A stretch of 64,000 bases of DNA from Microbacterium sp. cf046 (GCF_900114345.1 NZ_FOZJ01000001.1:992001-1056000), one strand, 5' to 3'; shown: positions 8,480 through 23,800, counted from the stretch's first letter. The notes: generated from the sequence alone by a model not told the origin. Translations and numbers: made by a program.

Positions 8480-11400
8480 TTGGCTGCTGCGCGCAACGCA
8501 TCTACCACCACCACCAAGAACGGCCGCGGAGCATCCCGCCTCTCGTTCGCCAAGATCACCGACACGCTGACGGTCCCCGACCTTCTCGCGCTGCAGACCG
8601 AGTCGTTCGACTGGCTCGTCGGCAACGAGGCGTGGAAGGCGCGCGTCGCCGAGGCCAAGAGCATCGGCCGCACCGACGTGCCCGAGATCAGCGGCCTCGA
8701 GGAGATCTTCGAGGAGATCTCGCCGATCGAGGATCTCAGCGAGACGATGCAGCTCTCGTTCACGAACCCGTACCTCGAGCCCGAGAAGTACTCGATCGAC
8801 GAGTGCAAGGAGCGCGGCAAGACCTACGCCGCCCCGCTGTACGTCGAGGCCGAGTTCATGAACCACCAGACCGGTGAGATCAAGACGCAGACCGTCTTCA
8901 TGGGCGACTTCCCGCTGCAGACCGGCAAGGGCACGTTCATCATCAACGGCACCGAGCGCGTCGTCGTGTCGCAGCTGGTCCGCTCGCCCGGCGTCTACTT
9001 CGACAAGACGCCCGACAAGACCTCCGACAAGGACATCGTCTCGGCGCGCATCATCCCCAGCCGCGGTGCCTGGCTCGAGTTCGAGATCGACAAGCGCGAC
9101 CAGGTCGGCGTGCGCATCGACCGCAAGCGCAAGCAGTCGGTCACGGTGTTCCTCAAGGCGCTCGGCCTGACGAGCGAGGAGATCCTGCAGGAGTTCGCGG
9201 GCTTCGACTCGATCGAGGAGACGCTGTCGAAGGACACGATCCTCTCCAAGGAAGACGCGCTCCGCGACATCTACCGCAAGCTCCGCCCGGGCGAGCAGGT
9301 CGCCGCGGAGGCCGCTCGTGCGCTCCTGGACAACTTCTACTTCAACTCCAAGCGCTACGACCTCGCGAAGGTGGGTCGCTACAAGATCAACCAGAAGCTC
9401 GGCCTTGACGCGCCCCTGTCGGACTCGGTCCTGACCGTCGCCGACATCGTCGCGACGATCAAGTACCTTGTTCGCCTGCACCGCGGCGACACGACGTTCG
9501 ACGGCCTTCGCGCGGGCAAGCCCGCCGAGATCCGTCTGGACATCGACGACATCGACAACTTCGGCAACCGTCGCATCCGCGCGGTCGGCGAGCTGATCCA
9601 GAACCAGGTCCGCACCGGGCTGTCGCGCATGGAGCGCGTCGTCCGCGAGCGCATGACCACGCAGGACATCGAGGCGATCACGCCGCAGACCCTGATCAAC
9701 GTGCGCCCCGTCGTGGCCGCGATCAAGGAGTTCTTCGGAACGTCGCAGCTGTCGCAGTTCATGGACCAGAACAACCCGCTCGCAGGCCTGACCCACAAGC
9801 GCCGCCTCTCCGCGCTCGGCCCCGGTGGCCTCTCGCGTGAGCGCGCCGGCGTCGAGGTCCGCGACGTCCACCCGTCGCACTACGGCCGCATGTGCCCCAT
9901 CGAGACCCCGGAAGGCCCGAACATCGGCCTGATCGGCTCGCTCGCGTCGTTCGCTCGCATCAACGCGTTCGGCTTCATCGAGACGCCGTACCGCAAGGTC
10001 GTCAAGGGCCGGGTCACCGACCAGATCGACTACCTCACGGCCAGCGAGGAGGACGACTACATCGTCGCCCAGGCCAATGCGCCGCTGAAGGCCGACGGTC
10101 ACTTCACCGAGGACCGCGTCCTCGCCCGCAAGAAGGGCGGCGAGGTCGACCTCTTCCACGCGGACGAGATCGGCTACATGGACGTCTCGCCCCGGCAGAT
10201 GGTGTCGGTCGCGACCTCGCTCATCCCGTTCCTCGAGCACGACGATGCGAACCGCGCCCTCATGGGTGCGAACATGCAGCGTCAGGCCGTCCCGCTCCTG
10301 CGTTCCGAGTCGCCGCTGGTCGGCACCGGTATGGAGGGCTTCGCCGCCATCGACGCGGGTGACGTCGTCACCGCCGAGAAGGCGGGCGTCGTCCTCGAGG
10401 TCTCGGCGGACGTCGTGACCGTGCAGCTCGACGAGGGCGGCACGCAGCAGTACTTCCTCCGCAAGTTCGACCGCTCCAACCAGGGCACGAGCTACAACCA
10501 GCGTGTTGTGGTCTCCGCCGGCGAGCGCGTCGAGGCGGGCGAGGTCATCGCCGACGGACCGGCCACGGAGAACGGCGAGCTCGCGCTCGGCAAGAACCTC
10601 CTCGTCGCGTTCATGACGTGGGAGGGTCACAACTTCGAGGACGCGATCATCCTCAGCCAGGACCTCGTGAAGGACGACACCCTCTCCTCGATCCACATCG
10701 AGGAGTACGAGGTCGACTCCCGCGACACGAAGCTCGGCAAGGAGGAGATCACCCGTGATCTCCCGAACGTCAGCCCCGACCTGCTGAAGGACCTCGACGA
10801 GCGCGGCATCATCCGCATCGGCGCCGAGGTCCGCCCCGGCGACATCCTGGTCGGCAAGGTCACGCCCAAGGGCGAGACCGAGCTGTCGGCCGAGGAGCGC
10901 CTGCTGCGCGCGATCTTCAACGAGAAGAGCCGCGAGGTCCGCGACACGTCGCTGAAGGTCCCCCACGGCGAGCAGGGCACGATCATCGCCGTCAAGGAGT
11001 TCAACGCCGAGGACGGCGACGACGAGCTCGGCTCGGGCGTGAACCGCCGCGTCGTGGTCTACATCGCCCAGAAGCGCAAGATCACCGAGGGCGACAAGCT
11101 CGCGGGTCGCCACGGCAACAAGGGCGTCATAGCGAAGATCCTCCCCGTCGAGGACATGCCCTTCCTCGCCGACGGCACCCCGGTCCAGGTCATCCTGAAC
11201 CCGCTCGGCATCCCGGGTCGAATGAACTTCGGCCAGGTGCTCGAGCTGCACCTCGGCTGGATCGCCCAGCAGGGCTGGAAGGTCGAAGGGTCCCCGAAGT
11301 GGGCCGCCAAGATGCCGAAGGAGGCCCTCGAGGCCGCACCCGGCACCAAGGTCGCCACCCCGGTGTTCGACGGCGCGTTCGAGTCGGAGATCGAAGGACT

Positions 11401-11971
11401 CCTCGACTCGACCAACGTGACCCGCGACGGCGAGCGCCTGATCGGCTCCAGCGGAAAGACCGTGCTGTTCGACGGCCGCTCCGGCGATCCGTTCCCGGCT
11501 CCGGTCTCGGTGGGCTACATGTACATCCTGAAGCTGCACCACCTCGTCGACGACAAGATCCACGCGCGCTCCACTGGCCCGTACTCGATGATCACCCAGC
11601 AGCCGCTCGGTGGAAAGGCGCAGTTCGGCGGACAGCGCTTCGGTGAGATGGAGGTGTGGGCCCTCGAGGCCTACGGCGCGGCATACGCGCTCCAGGAGCT
11701 CCTCACGATCAAGTCCGACGACATCCTCGGCCGCGTCAAGGTGTACGAGGCGATCGTCAAGGGCGAGAACATCCAGGAGCCCGGCATCCCCGAGTCGTTC
11801 AAGGTGCTCATGAAGGAGATGCAGTCGCTCTGCCTGAACGTCGAGGTCCTCTCGGCCGACGGCACCGCGGTCAACCTCCGCGACACCGACGACGACGCAT
11901 TCCGCGCCGCCGAAGAGCTCGGCATCAACATCTCCAGCCGCTTCGAGTCCTCGTCGATCGACGAGATCTAA
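8480..11971 (+). CDS. rpoB: DNA-directed RNA polymerase subunit beta
   Basis: 1163 aa, normal actinobacterial length; beta subunit of the core RNA polymerase. It starts at TTG with GGAGG 8 nt upstream; no better ATG/GTG fits the family start (MAAARNAS...). Recognisable segments include the rifampicin region from residue 418 ([15 protein letters not shown]...[13 protein letters not shown]), the active-site region ([37 protein letters not shown]) and the C-terminal [13 protein letters not shown]. The Asp, His and Ser positions at which rifampicin resistance commonly arises are wild type. rpoC follows after 48 nt, so both are co-transcribed. Confidence 0.98.
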   Translation: MAAARNASTTTTKNGRGASRLSFAKITDTLTVPDLLALQTESFDWLVGNEAWKARVAEAKSIGRTDVPEISGLEEIFEEISPIEDLSETMQLSFTNPYLEPEKYSIDECKERGKTYAAPLYVEAEFMNHQTGEIKTQTVFMGDFPLQTGKGTFIINGTERVVVSQLVRSPGVYFDKTPDKTSDKDIVSARIIPSRGAWLEFEIDKRDQVGVRIDRKRKQSVTVFLKALGLTSEEILQEFAGFDSIEETLSKDTILSKEDALRDIYRKLRPGEQVAAEAARALLDNFYFNSKRYDLAKVGRYKINQKLGLDAPLSDSVLTVADIVATIKYLVRLHRGDTTFDGLRAGKPAEIRLDIDDIDNFGNRRIRAVGELIQNQVRTGLSRMERVVRERMTTQDIEAITPQTLINVRPVVAAIKEFFGTSQLSQFMDQNNPLAGLTHKRRLSALGPGGLSRERAGVEVRDVHPSHYGRMCPIETPEGPNIGLIGSLASFARINAFGFIETPYRKVVKGRVTDQIDYLTASEEDDYIVAQANAPLKADGHFTEDRVLARKKGGEVDLFHADEIGYMDVSPRQMVSVATSLIPFLEHDDANRALMGANMQRQAVPLLRSESPLVGTGMEGFAAIDAGDVVTAEKAGVVLEVSADVVTVQLDEGGTQQYFLRKFDRSNQGTSYNQRVVVSAGERVEAGEVIADGPATENGELALGKNLLVAFMTWEGHNFEDAIILSQDLVKDDTLSSIHIEEYEVDSRDTKLGKEEITRDLPNVSPDLLKDLDERGIIRIGAEVRPGDILVGKVTPKGETELSAEERLLRAIFNEKSREVRDTSLKVPHGEQGTIIAVKEFNAEDGDDELGSGVNRRVVVYIAQKRKITEGDKLAGRHGNKGVIAKILPVEDMPFLADGTPVQVILNPLGIPGRMNFGQVLELHLGWIAQQGWKVEGSPKWAAKMPKEALEAAPGTKVATPVFDGAFESEIEGLLDSTNVTRDGERLIGSSGKTVLFDGRSGDPFPAPVSVGYMYILKLHHLVDDKIHARSTGPYSMITQQPLGGKAQFGGQRFGEMEVWALEAYGAAYALQELLTIKSDDILGRVKVYEAIVKGENIQEPGIPESFKVLMKEMQSLCLNVEVLSADGTAVNLRDTDDDAFRAAEELGINISSRFESSSIDEI

Positions 11972-12019
11972 GCCCGGCCGGTCCGATACAGAATTCCGAT
12001 ACAGGAGAACTGAGAACAA

Positions 12020-15910
<3,891 letters not shown>

Positions 15911-15919
15911 GCCGCGTGG

Positions 15920-15951
15920 AAACGCCCTGGTCCTCACGGACCAGGGCGTTT
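15920..15951 (+). terminator. rpoBC terminator
   Basis: A perfect 14-bp stem AAACGCCCTGGTCC / GGACCAGGGCGTTT with a TCAC loop starts 9 nt after the rpoC stop. The descending arm ends in TTT. Confidence 0.85.
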
Positions 15952-15984
15952 CTGCGTTTACCGTGGATGCAGGAGGTGGGGGCC

Positions 15985-16602
15985 TTGGCGCGTGTCGGCG
16001 GACGCAACTCGTGGATCGCGTGGCCCGCGGGGCTGCTGTGCGCGGCAGTCGTGGGTGCGCTCGCCTGGCTCGCCCAGCCCATGCTCCCCGTCTCGGTCGC
16101 ATGGATGGGGGACATGCTGCGCGCGGCCAGCGCCGCCCAGGTGCCTGCTCCGGCCGCGCAGAGCGTCGCCACGCTCGCCATCGCCCCGGGTGACATCGAC
16201 TGCCGCGCGCTGTACCCCGACGGGCTCTGGGCGGAGCTCACCTGGACCCCGCACGTGCTCCTCTCGCAGGACTACGCGGCGCCTGCGACCTCGGTCACCT
16301 CGCTCACCGATGCGCTGAGCCCATCGGTGCGGATCACGTGCCACTGGCGCACCGAGGAGGGGGGCCTGATCGTCTCGACGCTCGCCGGGGTGGCCAGCGA
16401 CGCAGGTCCCGTGGCGGAGGCGTCGCTGCGAGGTCAGGGCTTCGCGTGCACGACGGACGACGACGCGGTGGTGTGCGCGCGGACCTCCGGGGATGTCGTC
16501 GAGGAGCACACCATCCGCGGCGGACTGTGGCTCTCCAGCGTCGAGACCCGATGGCATCCGGACGCATACGGCGCCCGTCTGACCGCACACATCTGGGGGT
16601 GA
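15985..16602 (+). CDS. Membrane-anchored or secreted protein of unknown function
   Basis: 205 aa from a TTG start at 15985, preferred because AGGAGG (15971-15976) sits 8 nt upstream; an in-frame ATG at 15967 lacks such a site. The N-terminus is MARVGGRNSW followed by a hydrophobic segment (WPAGLLCAAVVGALAWLAQP), a likely signal anchor, then an Ala/Pro-rich stretch and an extracytoplasmic domain with four cysteines (DIDCRALYP, ITCHWRT, FACTTDD, VVCARTS) that could form disulfides. I do not recognise the family. It is convergent with the lipoprotein gene, which has a similar cysteine-containing domain of like size, so the two may be distant relatives. Confidence 0.75.
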   Translation: MARVGGRNSWIAWPAGLLCAAVVGALAWLAQPMLPVSVAWMGDMLRAASAAQVPAPAAQSVATLAIAPGDIDCRALYPDGLWAELTWTPHVLLSQDYAAPATSVTSLTDALSPSVRITCHWRTEEGGLIVSTLAGVASDAGPVAEASLRGQGFACTTDDDAVVCARTSGDVVEEHTIRGGLWLSSVETRWHPDAYGARLTAHIWG

Positions 16603-16615
16603 GCCCGGTGCCGGT

Positions 16616-17191
16616 TCAGCCGGCGAAGATGCTCGCCACGATCGCAGCAGTGTAGCCGGTCGGGGCGAGATCCGAGAACGACGAGTCGATCATGATGTCC
16701 TCGCGCCAGAACAGCGTGCGACCCTGCGGGAGAAGATCGGGCTCGCTGAACCAGGTCTTCTCGCATCGGGTTCCGCCGTCGGGCCGGTAGCAGCTGTACC
16801 CTTCAGCGGCCAGGCCGTTGAGCATGTCCAGCGCGGGTCCGCGGGACATGAAGGCGATCGTCGTGACGAGGTGCGACGTGTCGACCGCGGGATCGCCCCA
16901 GACGCAGATGAGACTCCCGTCGGGCTGCGCACCGGACGCGCCGACGGACGACCCGTTCAGGGGAATGTCGCCGAGCTCCGCGAGCACCCCCGCGTCGAGC
17001 ATCTCGCGGCAGTCGGTGGGGATCTTCGCGGCGGCGACCGTCGGCGTCGGGGACGCCGACGGCGTGGCGGAGGCGGCTGAAGCGGTGGGCGAAGGGGTCG
17101 CACCCGGCTCCGGCAGGCATGCCGCGAGGATCGTGACGCACGCCAGGACGGATGCGGCAGCCCAGGAGCGGGCGATGGGTCGGCGGGTCAT
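16616..17191 (-). CDS. Putative lipoprotein of unknown function
   Basis: 191 aa. It has a classical lipoprotein signal: MTRRPIARSW, hydrophobic core ASVLACVTILAAC and lipobox LAAC, so the mature protein would begin at Cys25. A Ser/Thr/Pro/Ala linker (about 28-55) is followed by a domain with cysteines in TDCREMLD, LICVWGD, YSCYRPD and TRCEKTW. The ATG has no Shine-Dalgarno; TATCGT lies exactly 6 nt upstream, so the mRNA may be leaderless. Function unknown; exposed on the outer face of the membrane by inference. Confidence 0.8.
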   Translation of the reverse strand: MTRRPIARSWAAASVLACVTILAACLPEPGATPSPTASAASATPSASPTPTVAAAKIPTDCREMLDAGVLAELGDIPLNGSSVGASGAQPDGSLICVWGDPAVDTSHLVTTIAFMSRGPALDMLNGLAAEGYSCYRPDGGTRCEKTWFSEPDLLPQGRTLFWREDIMIDSSFSDLAPTGYTAAIVASIFAG

Positions 17192-17197
17192 GGGGCC

Positions 17198-17203
17198 ACG
17201 ATA
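17198..17203 (-). promoter_or_regulatory. -10 element placed for leaderless transcription of the lipoprotein gene
   Basis: On the minus strand TATCGT (17203-17198) is followed by 6 nt and then the ATG. No -35 stands out. The spacing would put the transcript start on the A of ATG. Confidence 0.45.
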
Positions 17204-17328
17204 AGCGCGACGACGGCCGCAGATCGCGGCGCAACACCCCGAATCCCACGGCACGCCTCCACGGAGCGGCGCACCGCGCGGGATACTCTCGCACTGCAGG
17301 GACGTGCCCTGCGTGAGGAGTGCATCGG

Positions 17329-18288
17329 ATGAGTGACTCGAAGTCGTCCTACGGCGAACCGGTCGAGGAGCCCAAGGCGGTCGATGACGTCGTCGGGAGC
17401 GCCCACGAGGGCATCGCCGATGCCGAGGCCGCCGGCCGCGACGCGGTCGTGGTCGAAGAGCCCCCCGCGGAGTCGCACGCCGCACCCGAGGTCGTCTCCG
17501 CACCCTCGGAGCCGATGGTCGAGGAGGACCCCTCGTTCGACAGCGCCATGTACGAGGCGCATGCCGATGACGCCACGACGGCGTATCCGGTCGCCACGGC
17601 GGCCGCGGCTCCGGTCGTGACCCCGAGCGAGCCGGTCGTCCAGGCGCCCGTCGCAGAGACGACGGTCATCGAACCCGCCGTCGTCGCTCCCGCAGCCGTC
17701 GCCGGCGCGGCGTACGCCCCTCAGCCCATCTTCGTCCAGGCGCCCGAGGCGCCGCGTCCGCGCGGCAACCGTGGGGCTGCGGGCGCGATCGGCCTGCTTG
17801 CCGCGCTGTCGTTCGCCGTGCTGTACCTCGCCGTCTGGATCGGCATCGGCCTGCTCAGCGGCGAGGTGACGACGGATGCGATCGTCTCCACCGTGCTCGT
17901 CGCCCTGGGAACGTGGGCACTGTGGGTTCCGGTCGTCGTGTTCTTCATCGCCTTCTGGCTGCTCGGGGCGATCATCAACCGCGGACGCTGGGGCGCATGG
18001 GTCATCTTCGGCCTGCTCGTCGGCGTCGCGGCGTATCTCGGCCACATCCTCGGCGCGCTCTTCCAGGCGCCGTTCTGGATGCTGACCGCCAGCCAGGGTG
18101 CCGAGCTCGTCGAGGCGCAGCTGCTCTCGCCGCTTGCGATCGCCGCATTCGTGATCGGCCGTGAACTCACGATCTGGTTCGGAGCATGGGTGGCCCGACG
18201 CGGTGCGCGCGTGACCGAACTCAACGTCGAGGCACAGCGCGAGTACGAGCGCACGCTCGAGGCGGGTCCGCAGCTCACGCGCGTGTAG
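17329..18288 (+). CDS. Four-pass membrane protein with long acidic N-terminal tail, unknown function
   Basis: 319 aa, ATG with GAGGAG 8 nt upstream. Residues 1-145 are a low-complexity Ala/Pro/Glu/Val-rich cytoplasmic-type tail. Four hydrophobic segments follow (AIGLLAALSFAVLYLAVW; VVVFFIAFWLLGAII; WVIFGLLVGVAAYLGHIL; LAIAAFVIGRELTIWFGAW). A short basic tail ends the protein. The next gene starts 2 nt after its stop and is also a small four-pass protein, so the pair may act together. A 6-bp hairpin GCAGGG/CCCTGC lies just before the ribosome site. No family recognised. Confidence 0.8.
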   Translation: MSDSKSSYGEPVEEPKAVDDVVGSAHEGIADAEAAGRDAVVVEEPPAESHAAPEVVSAPSEPMVEEDPSFDSAMYEAHADDATTAYPVATAAAAPVVTPSEPVVQAPVAETTVIEPAVVAPAAVAGAAYAPQPIFVQAPEAPRPRGNRGAAGAIGLLAALSFAVLYLAVWIGIGLLSGEVTTDAIVSTVLVALGTWALWVPVVVFFIAFWLLGAIINRGRWGAWVIFGLLVGVAAYLGHILGALFQAPFWMLTASQGAELVEAQLLSPLAIAAFVIGRELTIWFGAWVARRGARVTELNVEAQREYERTLEAGPQLTRV

Positions 18289-18290
18289 CC

Positions 18291-18776
18291 GTGGCTGCCA
18301 CCGGGGGCGCGTCCGGCGGCCCGGTTCGCCCGCTCGTCGCACTCGGTCTGGCGACCGTGGCCTTCGTCGCGCTGCTGATCTTCGGACTCGGCATGGTGAG
18401 CCTGATCCTGGAGGAGGACGTCGTCGAGGTGCCCGGCCTCGGGCAGATACCGGGCGTCTTCGCGACCGCGGTGACGGTCGGGGCGTTCGCGCTGGTGCTC
18501 TGGCTCGGGCTGCGGGCTCCGAAGCGCTCGTACTGGACCGCGCTCTGGGCTGCGGTGGCGTGCTACCTCGTGTACGTCGGGGGCATGTGGATCGGAGCAC
18601 TCGTGGCCGGCGGCGCCTTCTCGATCGCGGCGGAGGTCGCGGGTCGGATCGCCACCACATGGTTCGGCGCGGTCGTGGCCGCTGCCGCGGCGGTCTCGGC
18701 GTGGGGAGGGATCGCGCTGTCACGCACGCGCGCCGAACGACCCCGCTGGCCATGGGAGGACGAGTTCGACGAGTGA
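18291..18776 (+). CDS. Small four-pass membrane protein, unknown function
   Basis: 161 aa, GTG start 2 nt after the previous stop, suggesting translational coupling. Four hydrophobic segments are visible (LATVAFVALLIFGLGMVSLI; ATAVTVGAFALVLWLGL; ALWAAVACYLVYVGGMWIG; GAVVAAAAAVSAWGGIAL). The protein ends with an acidic tail WPWEDEFDE. No catalytic motif is seen. It resembles the preceding gene in topology but not obviously in sequence. Confidence 0.75.
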   Translation: MAATGGASGGPVRPLVALGLATVAFVALLIFGLGMVSLILEEDVVEVPGLGQIPGVFATAVTVGAFALVLWLGLRAPKRSYWTALWAAVACYLVYVGGMWIGALVAGGAFSIAAEVAGRIATTWFGAVVAAAAAVSAWGGIALSRTRAERPRWPWEDEFDE

Positions 18777-18857
18777 TCGGACGGCGGATCGCACCCGGAT
18801 GGATGCCGAGGCGGCGCGGAGTCGCTGCGAAAGCGGCGGAAACGGGCCACGGCGGGC

Positions 18858-18863
18858 TAGCGT
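18858..18863 (+). promoter_or_regulatory. -10 element placed for leaderless transcription
   Basis: TAGCGT followed by exactly 6 nt and the GTG start at 18870. There is no Shine-Dalgarno-like sequence in front of this GTG. Confidence 0.4.
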
Positions 18864-18869
18864 GTAGGC

Positions 18870-19526
18870 GTGGAGCGGTCGCTCGAAACCCAGGTCAGCC
18901 AGGCAGTTGATGCCTGGCTGCGGTGGCTGCCGCGATGGGAGCCGGCCACCCACCGTGGTCGCGTGGCCCCCTGCCGGCGGTGCTTCGGCTCGCCCGTGCT
19001 GTCGGCGGCCGGCCTGGGCGCCGACGTGCCGCACGGTGTGCAGCACGGACTGTCCACGCGCATCAAGGCGATCGTCGACCACGCCGTCGCCGAGTACACG
19101 ACGCTGAACCTCCCGATGCTGCAGACCGAGCTCGATCACCAGGCCGACCGCAACCGCGCGCGCAGCTATCGTCCCGGCGAGGGGCTCGAACCGGAGTTCG
19201 AGGGCCTGCCGCTGGACCCGGAGCCGCAGCCGGGCGCTCCGTTCCTGTTCACGATCTCCGGTCTCGCCGAAGAGGCGGATGCCGGCGTCCCGGCGCTGCC
19301 GCCGCTCAGCGACGAGGCGAAGGCCGCGCTGCGCCAGGAGGTCGGGCTGGCCGACGACTACGCCAACATGATCGGCCGCGAGGTGTGCACGATCCTGCTG
19401 CACCATCGGCTGCGGATCCAGGCCGCGATCAGCCAGTACGTGGAGCCGCAGATCGAGGCGATGCTCGAGGAGCTGACCCGTTCGCTGGACGCGCCGTTCG
19501 ATCCGAACGAGCCGCCGACGATCTGA
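18870..19526 (+). CDS. Conserved-type hypothetical protein with a CxxC motif
   Basis: 218 aa, GTG start, probably cytoplasmic (no signal or membrane segment). A CxxC pair (APCRRCFGSP, residues about 34-39) near the N-terminus could bind metal. The rest is helical, with an acidic Pro-rich middle (GLPLDPEPQPGAP) and a C-terminal helix YVEPQIEAMLEELTRSL. I do not recognise the family. It stands alone between the membrane-protein pair and the kinase operon; 177 nt without a gene follow it. Confidence 0.75.
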   Translation: MERSLETQVSQAVDAWLRWLPRWEPATHRGRVAPCRRCFGSPVLSAAGLGADVPHGVQHGLSTRIKAIVDHAVAEYTTLNLPMLQTELDHQADRNRARSYRPGEGLEPEFEGLPLDPEPQPGAPFLFTISGLAEEADAGVPALPPLSDEAKAALRQEVGLADDYANMIGREVCTILLHHRLRIQAAISQYVEPQIEAMLEELTRSLDAPFDPNEPPTI

Positions 19527-19703
19527 TGCCGGCGTCCCGATGACGCCACGGCGCCTCCACAGCGCACAGGGTGCTCCTCAGGCGGCTTTGTTAGCATGAG
19601 CGGGTTTGCACCTTCCTGCGTCGGTGGGTGCCTGTCGACTGAGACGCGCACTGTGCGGTGCGCCCCCGCCGGGCTTGAGCGGGCATACTCCGGGGAGGCT
19701 TCG

Positions 19704-20837
19704 GTGGCCACACGCCTGCCGTCCGCGCCCCCGATCCTGCCGGGTCTCGCCTACATCCGGCCGCTCGGCTCGGGCGGCTTCGCAGACGTGTTCCTCTACG
19801 AGCAGGACATGCCACGGCGCGACGTCGCGGTGAAGGTGCTGCCGAGCGACGTGCGCGACCCCGACCTGCGGCGCATGTTCAACGCGGAGGCCGACGTCCT
19901 CGCGCATCTGTCCGCGCACCCGTCGATCGTCACCGTCTATCAGGCGGGGATCTCGGCCGACGGCCGCCCGTACATCGTCATGGAGTTCTGCCCCGGCTCA
20001 CTGTCGCAGCGGTACCGCATCGAGCGGATCCCGATCGACGAGGTGCTCACGATCGGCGTCAAGATGGCCAGCGCGCTCGAATCCGCCCATCGCGCCGGTC
20101 TGGTCCACCGCGACGTGAAGCCCAGCAACATCCTGGTCACGACCTTCGGGGCCCCTGTGCTCGCCGACTTCGGCATCTCGTCGTCGCTGTCACGGCAGAC
20201 CGCCGATGAGGTGCTCGCGATGTCGATTCCGTGGAGTGCGCCCGAGGTGATCGCGGAGCAGACCGCCGGCACCGTCACGAGCGAGGTGTGGAGCCTCGGG
20301 GCGACGGTGTACTCGCTGCTGGCCGGCCACAGTCCGTTCGAGCGCCGTGAGCGCGGGCAGAACACGAAGGAGCAGCTGCGCCGCCGCATCGCACGGGCCT
20401 CGTACACCGACATCTCCCGCGCCGACGTGCCGGCATCCCTCCAGGTGGTCCTCGCTCGCTCGATGAGCCGTGACCCGCGGCAGCGCCATTCCTCGGCGTT
20501 GGAGTTCGCGGAGGCGCTGCGGGCTGTGCAGGTCGAGCTCGGCGCCTCACCGACGCAGGTCGAGATCGCAGCCGACGGCTGGGCCCCGGCCTCCGGACCC
20601 GTCGACTTCACGGACACCGCGCTGCGAGGGCCCGCCCGCAGCCGCATCGAGCGCGACGAACGGCGCAAGTCCGCTCCCGGTGCCGGTGTGGCAGGTCTCG
20701 CCCGCGACGAGGAGACCGAGTTCTCCTCGCCCGATCGGCCCCGACGGGTCCTGCCTTGGGTCATCGCCGGCGCCATCGGGGTCGTGGTCGCGGTGGGCGG
20801 CATCCTGACCGCGCTGCTGGCCACGGGAGTGCTCTGA
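19704..20837 (+). CDS. Membrane-anchored Hanks-type Ser/Thr protein kinase without extracellular sensor
   Basis: 377 aa. The GTG at 19704 has GGGGAGG 5 nt upstream; a longer reading from 19596 would add an unlikely Cys-rich extension. The kinase domain (residues 15-285) is complete: P-loop GSGGFADV, Lys44 in VAVKVL, catalytic HRD with D137, K139 and N142 (HRDVKPSNIL), D155 of DFG and SAPEV. A linker with an acidic Thr motif (DEETEFSS) precedes one membrane segment (about 350-374), after which the protein ends. Unlike PknB-type kinases there are no PASTA repeats. The next gene, overlapping by 1 nt, encodes a giant extracellular protein that may act as the sensor. Confidence 0.92.
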   Translation: MATRLPSAPPILPGLAYIRPLGSGGFADVFLYEQDMPRRDVAVKVLPSDVRDPDLRRMFNAEADVLAHLSAHPSIVTVYQAGISADGRPYIVMEFCPGSLSQRYRIERIPIDEVLTIGVKMASALESAHRAGLVHRDVKPSNILVTTFGAPVLADFGISSSLSRQTADEVLAMSIPWSAPEVIAEQTAGTVTSEVWSLGATVYSLLAGHSPFERRERGQNTKEQLRRRIARASYTDISRADVPASLQVVLARSMSRDPRQRHSSALEFAEALRAVQVELGASPTQVEIAADGWAPASGPVDFTDTALRGPARSRIERDERRKSAPGAGVAGLARDEETEFSSPDRPRRVLPWVIAGAIGVVVAVGGILTALLATGVL

Positions 20838-23800
20838 TGCGACGTCGTTCGGTCGCAGGCCTGATCGCGGCGGGTGCCGCGATCGCGCTCGTGGCCGGTG
20901 TGAGCGTCGTGTGGCCGGGGCTCGACGCCCAGACGACCGACAGGACCGACACGTCGGTGTGGGCTCTGCAGACCGGCGACGGCCGGCGCTACGCCCGCGT
21001 CAACACGACGATCGGGGAGCTCGACACCGTCCGCGAGATCAGCAACCCGAGTCAGGTGGCGCAGAACGGCGACGGTGCGTATCTCTTCTCCGACAGCTTC
21101 AGCAAGCTCACCCGGATCGATGCCGCGCTGCCGTCCGACCTCGACGAGGAGGCGCTGCGCTCCTCGCCGTCGACCCCTGCGGGAACCGTCGACGTCGTGA
21201 CCGCCGACGACTACGTCGCGTATCGCACCGACTCAGGTGCGGTCTTCGTGGGGAGGCTCTCCTCGGGCGAATCGACGCAGCTGGACCCGTTCCCGTCCGA
21301 TGACGAGAATGCCCCGCAGTACACCTCCGACGCGATCGCGGTCGACGAGCGCGGCATGCTGTTCAGCTACTCGGTCGCCGACGGGTCGGTGCTCCGGTAC
21401 GACCTTCGTGCCTCGGAGGTGCGCGAGCGCGACGTGCTGGACGAGTCGGACATCTCGGCGCCCTCCATCACCGCGGCCGGCGATGCCTGGGCGGTGGTGG
21501 ACGGCACTGACGGCGATGTGTGGCTGAAGGGGGCGGATGCCGCGATCTCCACACCGACGACCGGCGGAGTGATCCTCAGCCAGCCCGACCCCGTCGGATC
21601 GGCCGTGTACCTCGCCGATGAGACCGCCCTCGTGCGGGTTCCGGTGGACGGGTCGGCGGTCACGACGGAGGTCGGGACCGGCGCGAGCGTGCTGGGGACG
21701 CCGGCGCGCCCAACGGTCCACGACGGCGAGGTGTACGCGGCCTGGCTTCCGCAGGGCACGCAGGGCGGCGTGCTGTGGAACTCGCGCACCGGGCAGTCCG
21801 CGCTGGACTACGGCGGGCTGGGGCTGCCCGACCAGCGCCGCCCCACGTTCGTCGCGAGCGAGGACGCGATGATCCTCAACGAGACCCGCACGGGGTGGGT
21901 GTGGACGATCCCCGGCGGCGGGCTGGTCGTCTCCAGCCAGAACTGGTCGCTGGATGAGCGGACCGACCCGGATGCCGAGCCGAGCGCCGAGCAGCTGACC
22001 GTCGTGATCGACCCGAAGCCGCCGGTCGCGGTCGCCGACGCATTCGGGGTTCGCGCCGCGAGTCTGGTCACCCTGCCCGTGCTCATGAACGACCACGATC
22101 CGAACGAGGACGTGCTGAGCATCGACCCGGCCTCGGTGACCGGGCTCGACCCCGGCTTCGGCACGCTCTCGATCACCGATGACGCGCAGCGCATCACCGT
22201 GCGGGTGGCGCCCGGCGCGAGCGGCACCGCGACGTTCTCGTACGCCGTCACCGACGGAACCGCCGTGGACGGATTGCTCTCGCCTGCGACGACGGTGACG
22301 CTCACCGTCTCGACGGGCGACGGCGCACCGGAGTGGTGCGGTGTGGAGGGGTGCCTCGTGCCCTGGCCCACGCCCGAGGTCGCGCGCGGCGGGACCGTCA
22401 CGGTGCCGGTCCTCCCCGGCTGGGTCGACCCGGACGGGGACCCGCTGCTGCTCCTGTCCGTCCAGAACACGTCGGGCATCGGGACGGTCGCGTCGACCCC
22501 GGGCGGGGATGTCGTCTACCAGCACAGCGATGACGGCGGGGGAGGCGAGGAGCTCATCTCCCTCGAGGTGACCGTCTCCGACACCGCCGGGCAGGTCTCG
22601 ACGAAGCCCCTGCTCGTGCGCGTCTCTCCGCAGCCCGCGCTCAGCGTGCAGTCGTTCGCGCTCGTCGACTCGATCGACGCCGGCCTGACGGTCGATGTGA
22701 CGCCGCACGTCACCGGAACCGCCGGTGAGATCTCGCTCGAGTCGGTGCGCGTGCTCGACGAGGCCGCGGCCACCGCGACCATCGTGGGCGGGTCGGCGTC
22801 CTTCGACTTCTCCGCCCGCACTCCGGGCACGTTCCGCGTGGACTTCACGGTGACCGACGGAACGACTCCCGCCAACGGCACTGCGCGCATCACGATCCTG
22901 CCCTCCGACGCGCCGCCGCAGCTGGCGACCTCGCCTGTCGTCGCGTTCGTGCACCCGCAGGAGGACGCGACCCTCGACGTGTTCTCAGCGGTGTCCAACC
23001 CCACGCGGCGAGTGCTCCTGCTGAGCGATGTCGTGGGACACGCGGATGCCGGAGCCGCCCTGTCCGTCGACGGCGTGGGTCAGAACTACCTGCGCGTGTC
23101 GGGCTCCACCGCCACCGGAGCCGCCGGGCGTCTCGGCACAGTGACCTACACGATCAGCGACGGCACAGACGATCAGGGCGCCGGCGTGCAGGGCGAGGCG
23201 ACGGTGTTCCTGCTCCCGCAGGCGCCGGAACTCGCGCCGATCGCGGTCGATGACACGGTCGTCGTGCGAGCGGGCTCGCAGATCGACATCCCGGTGCTCG
23301 ACAACGACATCGCTCCCGCCGGTGGACGGCCGACACTGAACCCGGCCTCGATCGTGTCCTCGAGCGAAGACGCCCTCGCCTTCGCGGGCGGCGACGTGCT
23401 GCGCTATCTCGCACCTATCGAGCCGGGGGAGTACACGGTGGACTACTCCGTCTACACGACCGGCGCTCCGGCGCTCGCCGACGCCGCGACCGTGCGAATC
23501 GAGGTGCTGCCGGACGACGCGAACCGCAAGCCGCTTCCGGAGACGCTCGAAGGCCGCGTGCTGAGCGGCCAGTCGACGGTCATCGAGTTCGACGGGTTCG
23601 GGATGGACCCGGACGGCGATGTGGTGAGCCTTGACCGCATCGTCAGCCAGCCGGAGAGCGGATCGGCCACGATCGCAGCCGACGGCGAGTCGATCCTCTA
23701 CTCGAGCGTCGCCGGCTATCGCGGGCAGGCCTCCTTCCGATACCGCGTCGTCGACGCCTTCGGCGAGACCGGCGAGGGCGTCGTGCGCATCGGAGTCCTC

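Noticed and set aside
8339..12019. Long antisense frame opposite rpoB
   Set aside because: Composition is that of a shadow of the biased rpoB codons, with no recognisable domain and no ribosome site. Similar frames opposite rpoC (12845-16102) and fusA (34395-37190) were dropped for the same reason.
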